This document shows, in pieces, positions 1 through 5,767 of a DNA stretch of 9,003 nt. The position numbers and the translations under genes were made by a program. The stretch spans positions 1 through 9,003 of the forward strand of contig LOES01000133.1 of assembly GCA_001515955.1 (NCBI GenBank), read 5' to 3'. Numbering within the stretch: the stretch's first letter is position 1; each line of letters opens with the position of its first letter. The notes under the pieces are model-generated. The model had not been told where the DNA came from and made no database searches. It saw only the letters and a list, made by a program, of their open reading frames with translations. Source of the DNA: Clostridia bacterium BRH_c25 (GTDB taxonomy: Bacteria; Bacillota_A; Clostridia; Lutisporales; Lutisporaceae).

Positions 1-309
1 TTCTTGGGTAGTGCTTCCAAGCTCTTCCTACCTTCCATGGCCTTCACCCATCAACTCCAGGCTCGGCTTCCTCTTGCTCCCCTTGATCCGGGGCCCAGTC
101 TTTACGATGCGGCAGAGTTCACTTTATGTTACGACCAGCATCCTTGCTTGCCCTGTCTAATTTACAGGTACGTTATCCTCCCGCTTGGCACCCCGCATTT
201 CTGCGACGCACTGGGATTTGCTACCCGGCTCCTTGGCGACTACCGGGACCGGACTTTCACCGGCTAGCACGGTCCAGCTTTGCTGGACACGCAGTTGACA
301 GCCTGGCAC
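1..309 (-). mobile_element. Group II intron, 5' part (domain I), partial
   Basis: Read on the minus strand, this GC-rich block differs sharply from the AT-rich DNA beside it and has the layout of a bacterial group II intron 5' end. A GTGCC start lies at 309, close to the GUGYG consensus. It is followed by a perfect 7-bp hairpin (GTCCAGC/GCTGGAC, 272-288), then the characteristic GCCGGTGAAAGTCCGGT segment, then further domain I-type stems, including CCTGT/ACAGG around 156-172. Domain IV and the reverse-transcriptase gene should lie beyond the left edge. The insertion sits 25 bases after the stop of the membrane-protein gene, in the same orientation. The family assignment rests on my recognition of these conserved blocks. 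The exact 5' boundary and the class are uncertain. Open frames through here are not genes. Confidence 0.72.
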
Positions 310-334
310 ATAATTTTAATTAATTTTTATATGG

Positions 335-1306
335 TTATGTATTTATCAATTCACTTTTCAATTTTTCAAATTCAACATCACTTATAAGACCCTTATCTTT
401 AAGTTCACCTATTTTTATCAATTTCTGAAACTTGTCCTCATCTTGAACCTTCAGTTTGTCTATCTTATGTGCAATTTCTTTGGTTGGCATATAATGCATT
501 AAATAATCATATAATTTAGGTTCGAAGAAGAGGTATTTTTCAATACTATCATCTTTAAATACAATTAATGTTTCTCTCTTATCGTGAACTATTGTAGTTC
601 CACTTACTGGTTCTCTGCTTGCTATTATTGCTCCGGCGCTGCCAGCAACTAAATATCCAAGTGCCGCTTTGCCATATGAGCTATTTCCCCCATTAATATG
701 AGTTGTCGTATAAAAATCTCCATATCTCGAATAGAAAACAATCTGTTCTATACTAATTTGAAATTTCCCTATATCATTTTTATAGTTACTATTAATAATA
801 TTAATAGACCCTTGATCAATCCACAACATCAAGTGTTTATTCATTAAAACTTCATTATATGTTCCACTTTCTATACATTTTGCATAAAGAGCCTTTTCCC
901 TTATTGGATATTTTGTAAAATAGTTATCCTTTAGTAACTTATCTTCCCTTATCCGCTTTTTTCTCTCAATTCTAGTAATTACACAATAATAAATAATCAA
1001 GACTATAGATGTCAATATAGCTGAAGGCATAATAATAAAATTTGTAATAATATTAAACTTTTCTGAATTATTATTAGAATTAAATGGCTTACCAGTAATG
1101 TCATTAAACTTTTTATCTTTTTCAGATGGTATGTCTTGCCCTAAAAAGATAAAAAACAATTCAGATTTTGTAATATCCGCTTTTACAATCGGGTTATTAA
1201 TTTCAGGAATATAATCAATAATTTCTATCCAACCCCATATAGTTATAAGTGATGAACATAAAAATATTATAAGGGCTAGTAGCAGCTGTCTTACTCTTGA
1301 TTTCAT
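335..1306 (-). CDS. Two-TM membrane protein with PH-like region and C-terminal SHOCT domain
   Basis: 323 residues, starting at the ATG at 1306 because GAGGTGAT lies just upstream; an ATG 11 codons earlier has no such site. Residues 8-28 and 87-110 are hydrophobic and look like two membrane spans. The stretch between them, about 55 residues, would face outside. Residues about 135-275 form a soluble cytoplasmic region with a Gly/Ala-rich segment (206-232) followed by a beta-rich part, resembling the bacterial PH-like domains often paired with SHOCT. Residues about 290-320 (KIGELKDKGLISDVEFEKLK) are a typical SHOCT motif, a short helical domain found at the C-termini of many bacterial proteins and of unknown role. 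No enzyme motif is visible, so the function is unknown. The gene is monocistronic by spacing and ends 25 bases before the group II intron. Confidence 0.75.
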   Translation of the reverse strand: MKSRVRQLLLALIIFLCSSLITIWGWIEIIDYIPEINNPIVKADITKSELFFIFLGQDIPSEKDKKFNDITGKPFNSNNNSEKFNIITNFIIMPSAILTSIVLIIYYCVITRIERKKRIREDKLLKDNYFTKYPIREKALYAKCIESGTYNEVLMNKHLMLWIDQGSINIINSNYKNDIGKFQISIEQIVFYSRYGDFYTTTHINGGNSSYGKAALGYLVAGSAGAIIASREPVSGTTIVHDKRETLIVFKDDSIEKYLFFEPKLYDYLMHYMPTKEIAHKIDKLKVQDEDKFQKLIKIGELKDKGLISDVEFEKLKSELINT

Positions 1307-1572
1307 ATTATCACCTCTGCAGTCACGTTTAAGTAACAATTATAGATAAATTTTACCATATTTTTCTTTCAACTTACAACATAACGTTAGGTAGGTTAGA
1401 TGTCAGTTCCATAAAAAACATAAGTTTTATTTAAACTCAAGAGCTTTCTTCAAGGGTTTACCTCCCATATTCTAAATTTCATAGTAAGTTGATTAGTTGA
1501 CAACTTGACACATAAGTATTTAGAAAGAGAGTAGCTGAAAATGATTTGACTTCAAATAATTCAATTTTCACA

Positions 1573-2508
1573 TTACCCTAAATATACATTTTCATTATGC
1601 CATTCTAGATAGTGCGAATCAGGAAGTTGGTCTTTTCGCTCTGGCAGAATAATTAGTTTACTGCCGTGATGTGCATAGTATTCTTTGCCATTGCCAAAGT
1701 CTTCTTTTATTCTATGACTTACCTCTACAGTAAGAGTCTTGTCTACTGTAATATACCCTCTATCAAACAGCGTATGAAAATCTCTTCGCAGGAACAATCC
1801 ATTTTTTATTTCATGAGGACCATCAAGACTAAACGGTTTAATATGTGCTGCCTCTAGAACCGGCAGTGTTTTTTCTCCTGTAATTGCACACCTTCGTTGG
1901 TAGGCATCGGTAATTAGTACCTTGAAGGCTCCCTGACCAATTCTTGGCTTAATAAGTTGCTCTTTTCCAAAGCGGTTTTCGGAAGCGCTTTCCATAACTA
2001 CTGATTGCATAACACTTTGATTTTTAAGCTTACCCTTCACCTGCTCATATAATGATAAACCATAAAGTTCAGAGCTATCATAAGTTTTTCCTTGCACAAT
2101 ATTGCGATTCCAATCTTCCGGAACTGGAATCCAGTCCTGCTCATCAAAGTAAAAGGGCATAGAGAGGATAATGCATCCAATGTATGGGTCGGGCTCAGAT
2201 AGCCTGTTAGTTTTTTTGTATTTGTAGATTCTGTTATTGAGCTCTAAGAGATTATTCGCTCCATTAGCAATGCCAAACGCTTCCCAAGCTAATGAAGATG
2301 GCAAAATTGAAAATTTCAAGAATGCTCCTCCACCTACAATATAATCTTTGGGGCTATGAAGTTTGAACAAAAAAATATCGCCTTCATCTAAAGCCTTAAA
2401 ATTAGTGCGGCCTCCCGGTTTCCAAAAATTCACTTCATCACAGTTTGATATTTTTAAATTTTTGAACCAATCAAAGTCAGTTATCCCTACATAAATTTTC
2501 ATAAGCAT
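1573..2508 (-). CDS. HNH endonuclease with N-terminal EVE/PUA-like domain (putative modification-dependent restriction enzyme)
   Basis: 311 residues. The N-terminal half (about 3-140) has features of a PUA/EVE-like modified-base reader: NFWKPGG at 27-33, ALDEGDIFLFK at 39-49, and VGGGAF at 58-63. The C-terminal half is an HNH_2 nuclease: a GQGAFKVLITDAYQRRCAIT lead-in (191-210), then AAHI with His222, Asn236 in KNGL, and His245 in DFHTLFD. Cys207 is present, but I see no second zinc-type Cys pair. EVE-HNH fusions are known as predicted restriction enzymes that read modified cytosine and cut DNA, so a role in phage or plasmid defence is likely but inferred. AAGGA sits 5 bases before the ATG at 2508; an ATG at 2502 is a possible alternative. 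No methyltransferase or other defence gene adjoins it, as expected for a stand-alone type IV-like enzyme. Confidence 0.85.
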   Translation of the reverse strand: MLMKIYVGITDFDWFKNLKISNCDEVNFWKPGGRTNFKALDEGDIFLFKLHSPKDYIVGGGAFLKFSILPSSLAWEAFGIANGANNLLELNNRIYKYKKTNRLSEPDPYIGCIILSMPFYFDEQDWIPVPEDWNRNIVQGKTYDSSELYGLSLYEQVKGKLKNQSVMQSVVMESASENRFGKEQLIKPRIGQGAFKVLITDAYQRRCAITGEKTLPVLEAAHIKPFSLDGPHEIKNGLFLRRDFHTLFDRGYITVDKTLTVEVSHRIKEDFGNGKEYYAHHGSKLIILPERKDQLPDSHYLEWHNENVYLG

Positions 2509-2642
2509 TCGCTTCCTTAACTATAATTTTACATTGCTAACAATCATTAGGTCAGACACTGATTCGTTAAATCATACCATACTTTACCTTTTTCTTTTAT
2601 TATACATTTTTTCATCATTATTTCATAGATTTTTTCTACTCT

Positions 2643-2707
2643 GGAGGTTTGGTGGAGGTTTGGTGGGTTTCCCAGTCTGTCAATTTCATAAGGTTAGGAA
2701 GGTTGGG
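2643..2707 (+). repeat. G-rich tandem repeats, possible two-tetrad G-quadruplexes
   Basis: An 11-base unit, GGAGGTTTGGT, occurs twice in tandem at 2643-2653 and 2654-2664 and runs into GGGTTTCCC. A second G-run cluster, GGTTAGGAAGGTTGGG, lies at 2692-2707. Each holds four or more GG runs with short loops, the pattern of two-layer G-quadruplexes. The block sits between the QueG-like gene and the HNH gene and is much more GC-rich and strand-skewed than its surroundings. I see no gene in it. Function, if any, is unknown. Confidence 0.5.
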
Positions 2708-2717
2708 TACCGGCCTG

Positions 2718-2743
2718 TCAGATGGGGACTCCACCCCACCTGA
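2718..2743 (-). other. Strong hairpin just after the QueG-like gene
   Basis: TCAGATGGGG (2718-2727) pairs with CCCCACCTGA (2734-2743), leaving one A/C mismatch and a 6-base loop. A CCGG on each side could extend it as a cruciform. It begins 13 bases past the stop codon of the QueG-like gene, where a terminator would be expected, but no T-run follows on the minus strand, so it is not a classic intrinsic terminator. It may be a 3' stabilising hairpin or a relic of a mobile element end. Confidence 0.45.
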
Positions 2744-2756
2744 ACCGGAAGTCGTG

Positions 2757-3785
2757 TTAGAGACCTAGTTTCTTAAGTGAATGAAAAGCCATATTCCTAA
2801 CCTTTTCATTCTCATCCTTGGATGCACTAATTAGATGCTCTTTATATTCAGGTTTGAAATCGTTTATCATTGACTTTATTGCATTCACTTTCCATAACCA
2901 GAAGCTTTCAGGCTGGATAAACCAAAATTTTGGCATCAGAACTTCCTTGATGGTCTTCTCATCCATTGAAAGTATCTTGATAAGTGAAATCTTTTCGGCA
3001 AGCTCAGACAAGCCTGGTAATTCCTCTTCATCAATCCATGCTTCACTGTTTAAAGGGCAAACATTCTGACACTCATCACATCCATAAATCCATTTGCCTG
3101 TCGCTTCATACAGACTTTCAAGCAGTAAATCCTTGACCCCCCAGGTCAAGCGTGTGATACATGCAGCCATATTTGTACAATATGGTTTTTTAAGCGCTTT
3201 CGTAGGACATGCATCAATACATTTGGTGCAGCCTTCCGGACAAGCTGTTAAATCATTGGTTTCTATCCATTCCAGTTCATGATCGATAACCCATGTATCA
3301 ATAATCATCCATGAGCCATGCTTAGTATAGAAAAAATTATTCTTGCGGATAATCCCCAAACCTGCTTTACATGCCGCCCATCTCGCCGCTGTCACTCCAT
3401 GCAGCTCTTTTGAAGCTCTAATACCAAGCTCATTGAAATATTCTTCTAGCTTGGCTATACTTTTAGTTACCTCGGAGTCCGGTTGGAGCTTGTGGTCATA
3501 AAGGTAGTACTTGCCTATCAATCCTTCAAGGTTCTCCGGAACTTTATACTTACCATACCTTGTAATACATACAACTACAGCTTTCGCACCAGGATATGCG
3601 TTCTCCGGCGCTGCATATTTTCTTGCATACTCAAGCATCGGCCTTGATTCGGGGCAATCTTCAAGCCGTTGGTTCAAAGCTATCTCATAATCCCTCAACA
3701 TGTCGAGTTTTACAATTCCGCAGCTCTCAAAACCAAGCTCAACAGCCTTATCCCTGATTTTCTTTGCCAAATCATCTTTATACAT
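2757..3785 (-). CDS. QueG-like double [4Fe-4S] cluster protein (epoxyqueuosine reductase paralogue)
   Basis: 342 residues, with AGGAGG well placed before the ATG. True QueG reduces epoxyqueuosine to queuosine in tRNA, using cobalamin and two [4Fe-4S] clusters. Here the ferredoxin-like part is intact: Cys182, 186, 189 and 193 (CTKCIDACPTKAL), then Cys209 (CITRLT) and Cys236, 239 and 243 (CDECQNVCPLN). The AGLGIIRKNNFF segment (141-152) matches the QueG AGLGWIGKN region, and the C-terminus (about 275-340) is HEAT-like, as in QueG. The QueG catalytic motif, Asp in D(T/S)(G/A)PxLER, is replaced by KELHGVTAARWA (126-137), with Glu127 at the Asp position in a simple alignment. I therefore call it a QueG-like paralogue with uncertain substrate. 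It lies 72 bases downstream of the sigma factor gene on the same strand and may share its transcript or be its target. Confidence 0.8.
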   Translation of the reverse strand: MYKDDLAKKIRDKAVELGFESCGIVKLDMLRDYEIALNQRLEDCPESRPMLEYARKYAAPENAYPGAKAVVVCITRYGKYKVPENLEGLIGKYYLYDHKLQPDSEVTKSIAKLEEYFNELGIRASKELHGVTAARWAACKAGLGIIRKNNFFYTKHGSWMIIDTWVIDHELEWIETNDLTACPEGCTKCIDACPTKALKKPYCTNMAACITRLTWGVKDLLLESLYEATGKWIYGCDECQNVCPLNSEAWIDEEELPGLSELAEKISLIKILSMDEKTIKEVLMPKFWFIQPESFWLWKVNAIKSMINDFKPEYKEHLISASKDENEKVRNMAFHSLKKLGL

Positions 3786-3817
3786 AAAAAACCTCCTATT
3801 CTATATTCAGTTAATTA

Positions 3818-3843
3818 GACATACACAGGAGGAAAAGGTTACA
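3818..3843 (-). promoter_or_regulatory. Candidate ECF-type promoter for the QueG-like gene
   Basis: On the minus strand, TGTAAC (3843-3838), a 16-base spacer and TGTC (3821-3818) resemble the TGTAAC/TGAAAC-N16-CGTC promoters used by ECF sigma factors of Firmicutes. It lies between the ECF sigma gene and the QueG-like gene. It would start transcription about 25 bases before the ATG, leaving room for the AGGAGG site. A match this short could be chance, and no copy is visible upstream of the sigma gene itself. Confidence 0.28.
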
Positions 3844-3857
3844 AAAATAGTTATAAT

Positions 3858-4640
3858 CTATAATATTATCGTCCATTCCTTTTTCCGAATCCCTTCTCTG
3901 ATTCTTTTTATCAAAGCTTCATCTACATCTTGTGCATACAATTCCTTGTAGAAATCACGCAGACTTCTAAGTTCTCTGATTTCTTCCAATGCCTGCAAAT
4001 CAAGCTCTGTCGCCTGAGCTTCCAGCTTATCCTTTGTTATCCAGCCCTGCTCAAGTCCGAACCGGACCCATTGGGTACAATGGCAAGGATTGGATTTTTT
4101 AATAAACTGGCATCTGTTCTCCATATATCCGAACCATCTTTGCTTTGCTCTGTGAATAGTAGTTTTGACCTTACTTAATGAACATTCCATTATTTCCGCC
4201 ACCAGCTTGTATGGCAAGTCTATAGTTATAGCAAGGCAAAAAATCTTTCTCTGCTCATTTGGCAAGCATTCCGTAAGGCAGTGCAAGCATTGGAACTTTG
4301 CCTCCTTGGCAAGGAAGAGCGTCTCAGGATCATAAGAAGGTTTTTCATCCATTATGTCCTCCAAGGTATAACCTATATCTTCCGTTAGAGCATATACCGG
4401 CATTTTCATTCTCTGCTTCATATAACTGTTTGCCACATTCAGAGTGATCCTATATATCCATGTAAAAAAGGAACTATCCTTGCGAAAGGTGTCAAATGAA
4501 CGGAAAGCTCTTAAGAAAGCTTCCTGAGTTATTTCTTCTGCATCATTTATGTTACCGGTCAAACCAAGGGCCAAATTATATACTTTTTTATAATTATCAT
4601 AGTAATTCCGCTCAAACTCATGATTATAGCCATGGTTCAA
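3858..4640 (-). CDS. ECF-type RNA polymerase sigma factor with Cys-containing C-terminal extension
   Basis: 260 residues from a TTG at 4640, which has AAAGGTGTGA upstream and begins about eight residues before region 2; an ATG at 4709 has no Shine-Dalgarno sequence. Residues about 8-77 are sigma region 2 (GNINDAEEITQEAFLRAFRSF, shown from 29 on, and the FFTWIYRITLNVA core-binding part). Residues about 118-172 are region 4, with a helix-turn-helix (LVAEIMECSLSKVKTTIHRA). A tail of about 90 residues follows, with Cys177, Cys186 and Cys188 (ENRC...NPCHC) and a charged helical end. Four more cysteines (118, 121, 125, 135) precede or open region 4. No anti-sigma gene adjoins it, so the Cys-rich tail may control activity in cis, for example by binding metal or sensing redox state; that is inference. 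The QueG-like gene follows. Confidence 0.85.
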   Translation of the reverse strand: MNHGYNHEFERNYYDNYKKVYNLALGLTGNINDAEEITQEAFLRAFRSFDTFRKDSSFFTWIYRITLNVANSYMKQRMKMPVYALTEDIGYTLEDIMDEKPSYDPETLFLAKEAKFQCLHCLTECLPNEQRKIFCLAITIDLPYKLVAEIMECSLSKVKTTIHRAKQRWFGYMENRCQFIKKSNPCHCTQWVRFGLEQGWITKDKLEAQATELDLQALEEIRELRSLRDFYKELYAQDVDEALIKRIREGIRKKEWTIIL

Positions 4641-4689
4641 TATAATCACACCTTTCTGCTCTGCTCTTATGATGATACCAGATGCTTTA

Positions 4690-4718
4690 ATATTATTCCA
4701 AGACTCCATCTTCTGCAA
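4690..4718 (-). promoter_or_regulatory. Probable housekeeping-type promoter of the sigma factor gene
   Basis: On the minus strand, TTGCAG (4718-4713), a 17-base spacer and TAATAT (4695-4690) form a fair sigma-A-type promoter. Transcription would start near 4683 and leave a leader of about 40 bases before the TTG at 4640. This supports the shorter start for the sigma gene, since the promoter would lie inside the longer reading frame. Confidence 0.38.
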
Positions 4719-4731
4719 GGTGAAAATAATG

Positions 4732-4744
4732 TGTACCGGGTACA
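4732..4744. promoter_or_regulatory. Palindrome upstream of the sigma gene promoter
   Basis: TGTACC-G-GGTACA is a perfect 13-base palindrome with a single central base. It ends 13 bases upstream of the proposed -35 box and lies between that promoter and the terminator of the antitoxin gene. The position suits an activator or upstream repressor site. No regulator is identified. Confidence 0.35.
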
Positions 4745-4755
4745 ATAATCATTAT

Positions 4756-4804
4756 AAAACCCGTTTACTGCAATGTGACGCAGAAACGGGTTTTGTGTTT
4801 TTTT
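4756..4804 (-). terminator. Strong intrinsic terminator after the antitoxin gene
   Basis: AAAACCCGTTT (4756-4766) pairs perfectly with AAACGGGTTTT (4784-4794). After one bulged A, CTGC/GCAG extends the stem around an 8-base loop. On the minus strand the stem is followed by TTTTATAAT; on the plus strand GTG and seven T follow, so it could work in both directions. The only gene running into it is the antitoxin, whose stop codon abuts it. Confidence 0.8.
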
Positions 4805-5120
4805 ACCTATGACTAATAATCGAGTACTTTTCTAATATATCCGTATCCTTCTGTAGCATCTCCAGTATCCTGCTGGCTGAACCAGCAGGCTCATTTTTCC
4901 CTGATTCCCATGCTTCTATAGTCTTTTTTGATACCCCAAGTACTTCTGCAAAAGTTTGCTGAGTCATTTTTACACTAGCTCTTATAGCTTTTATTGTATC
5001 ACTATTGAATTGAGGAACCGGTGAAATACTTACACGATGCACCCTAACACTCTTATGTTCTCCTTTTTCATACTGCACCGCTTCATTTAAACCTTTGGTG
5101 ATACTATCATATACCTTCAA
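4803..5120 (-). CDS. higA: HigA2-type antitoxin, HTH_3/XRE DNA-binding protein
   Basis: 105 residues. The N-terminal part (about 1-40) is the variable toxin-binding region. Residues about 40-95 form an XRE-type helix-turn-helix: DTIKAIRASVKMTQQTFAEV, then a recognition helix at VSKKTIEAWESGKNEPAG, close to the NadS/HigA2 pattern (SxxTLxxWExGxxxPxG). Its ATG overlaps the toxin's stop by four bases (ATGA), so the two are translationally coupled, with toxin first as in higBA operons. It should neutralise the HigB-like toxin and repress the operon through the palindrome at 5489-5505. The stop codon runs straight into the terminator. The symbol reflects family resemblance, not proven orthology. 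Confidence 0.87.
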   Translation of the reverse strand: MKVYDSITKGLNEAVQYEKGEHKSVRVHRVSISPVPQFNSDTIKAIRASVKMTQQTFAEVLGVSKKTIEAWESGKNEPAGSASRILEMLQKDTDILEKYSIISHR

Positions 5121-5467
5121 GTTTTATCACTCCCCTTAGCCTCTTGCTCTAGAGACTTGATTAACTTTTTGATTTCATTACATTCCTCATTGGATAGATC
5201 ATCTTTTATACTTTTAGGATATGCAGAAATTAAATAAATCTTCTCATAGAATGCAAAATCTACATATACTACACGCAAGCCTCCACTTTTTCCTCTATTC
5301 TTTGAATACCACCTTAGTTTTCTCAATCCACCAGTACCTTGCACAACAGGGCCTGCTTCAGGGTGTTCACATAAAAAATTCTCTAGTTCAAATAAATCAT
5401 CATCGTTTAGTCCTAATTGTGCCCAGCGCTTATCAAACTCATGAGTTATTATGAATTCTCTAGTCAA
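5117..5467 (-). CDS. higB: HigB2-type toxin, RelE/ParE superfamily mRNA interferase
   Basis: 116 residues. The core QGTGGLRKLRWYSKNRGKSG (43-62), followed by GLRVVYVDF and KIYLISAYPKSIKDDLS, is the signature of the HigB-2 group of RelE-fold toxins, which cut mRNA on the ribosome; the Lys/Arg-rich loop is the usual RNA-contacting part. Length is normal for the family. The start is a TTG with AGGTGAT just upstream, and no internal Met offers an alternative. The protein is intact, with no stop or frameshift, so the module may be active. It is the first gene of the operon, preceded by a promoter with TATAAT at 5489-5484. Confidence 0.87.
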   Translation of the reverse strand: MTREFIITHEFDKRWAQLGLNDDDLFELENFLCEHPEAGPVVQGTGGLRKLRWYSKNRGKSGGLRVVYVDFAFYEKIYLISAYPKSIKDDLSNEECNEIKKLIKSLEQEAKGSDKT

Positions 5468-5483
5468 TATATCACCTACTTAT

Positions 5484-5512
5484 ATTATACCCTATTCAAT
5501 AGGGTTAATCAA
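5484..5512 (-). promoter_or_regulatory. Promoter of the toxin-antitoxin operon
   Basis: On the minus strand, TTGATT (5512-5507), an exact 17-base spacer and a perfect TATAAT (5489-5484) lie 17 bases before the TTG start of the toxin. This is the best sigma-A-type promoter in the window after allowing for spacing. The operator palindrome fills its spacer. Confidence 0.72.
5489..5505. promoter_or_regulatory. Operator palindrome of the toxin-antitoxin operon
   Basis: ACCCTATT-C-AATAGGGT is a perfect palindrome with 8-base arms and one central base. It lies almost exactly between the -35 and -10 boxes of the toxin promoter, where a bound HTH antitoxin would block RNA polymerase. Autoregulation by antitoxin or toxin-antitoxin complex is standard for HigBA systems; the assignment of this site to HigA is inference from position and symmetry. 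Confidence 0.68.
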
Positions 5513-5529
5513 CCTTGTATAATCTACTA

Positions 5530-5676
5530 GGTATGATTTATTAATAGCAAACCCTCTATATTATACCATGATTATGTATATTTCTACATATATTTCCATA
5601 TATAGCTATTAATCATAGTTTCTATGAAAATGAAAAGCCAGTAATCCAAACGGAATACTAGCTTGTTTTATTTTTT
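5530..5676 (+). ncRNA. Possible short structured RNA diverging from the toxin operon
   Basis: A plus-strand TATAAT (5518-5523), with a weak TTCAAT -35 at 5495-5500 inside the toxin operator, would start a transcript near 5530. Almost at once ATTAATAGC (5540-5548) begins a long stem with GCTATTAAT (5605-5613), extendable to TATG/CATA if a four-base bulge is allowed. A terminator-like hairpin and T-run follow at 5635-5676. No protein-sized frame is present; a 14-codon frame at 5568-5612 has no ribosome binding site. Promoter, structure and terminator together suggest an RNA of about 147 bases, but AT-rich DNA yields such patterns by chance and no family is recognised. Confidence 0.3.
5635..5676 (+). 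terminator. Intrinsic terminator-like hairpin
   Basis: AAGCCAGTAATCC (5635-5647) pairs with GGAATACTAGCTT (5652-5664) at 11 of 13 positions around a 4-base loop, followed by G and TTTTATTTTTT. No plus-strand protein gene precedes it, so it either ends the proposed small RNA or is left over from lost DNA. Confidence 0.55.
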
Positions 5677-5767
5677 ATCATTTCCGCCATGTTGGTATTA
5701 ATTAGCTCTTAGCTCTTCATAAATATTTCATGTGTTTTTTCTCCAATATTGTGATTTATATCTATAA

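Noticed and set aside
4..323. Two overlapping open frames on the plus strand
   Set aside because: They are antisense to group II intron domain I, which is GC-rich and structured; no ribosome binding site or protein-like features.
1427..1465. Minus-strand GGGAGGT followed by a TTG and an 8-codon frame ending in TAA
   Set aside because: The Shine-Dalgarno sequence is good, but the frame is too short and ends far from the next gene; probably chance or the stub of a lost gene.
1307..1572. Intergenic stretch with TATAAT on the minus strand (1344-1339) and an AGTTG-A-CAACT palindrome (1495-1505)
   Set aside because: No -35 box at proper spacing (TTGAAA is 22 bases away) and nothing else organised; not strong enough to list as a promoter or operator.
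2534..2743. 69-codon plus-strand frame
   Set aside because: No ribosome binding site, low-complexity hydrophobic start, and it runs through the G-rich repeats and hairpin.
4641..4745. Longer N-terminus for the sigma factor
   Set aside because: It starts at TTG without a ribosome binding site, overlaps a likely promoter and palindrome, and adds 35 residues not expected before sigma region 2.
5568..5612. 14-codon hydrophobic frame that might be a type I toxin peptide
   Set aside because: No Shine-Dalgarno sequence and no net-charged tail; it lies inside the loop of the proposed RNA stem.
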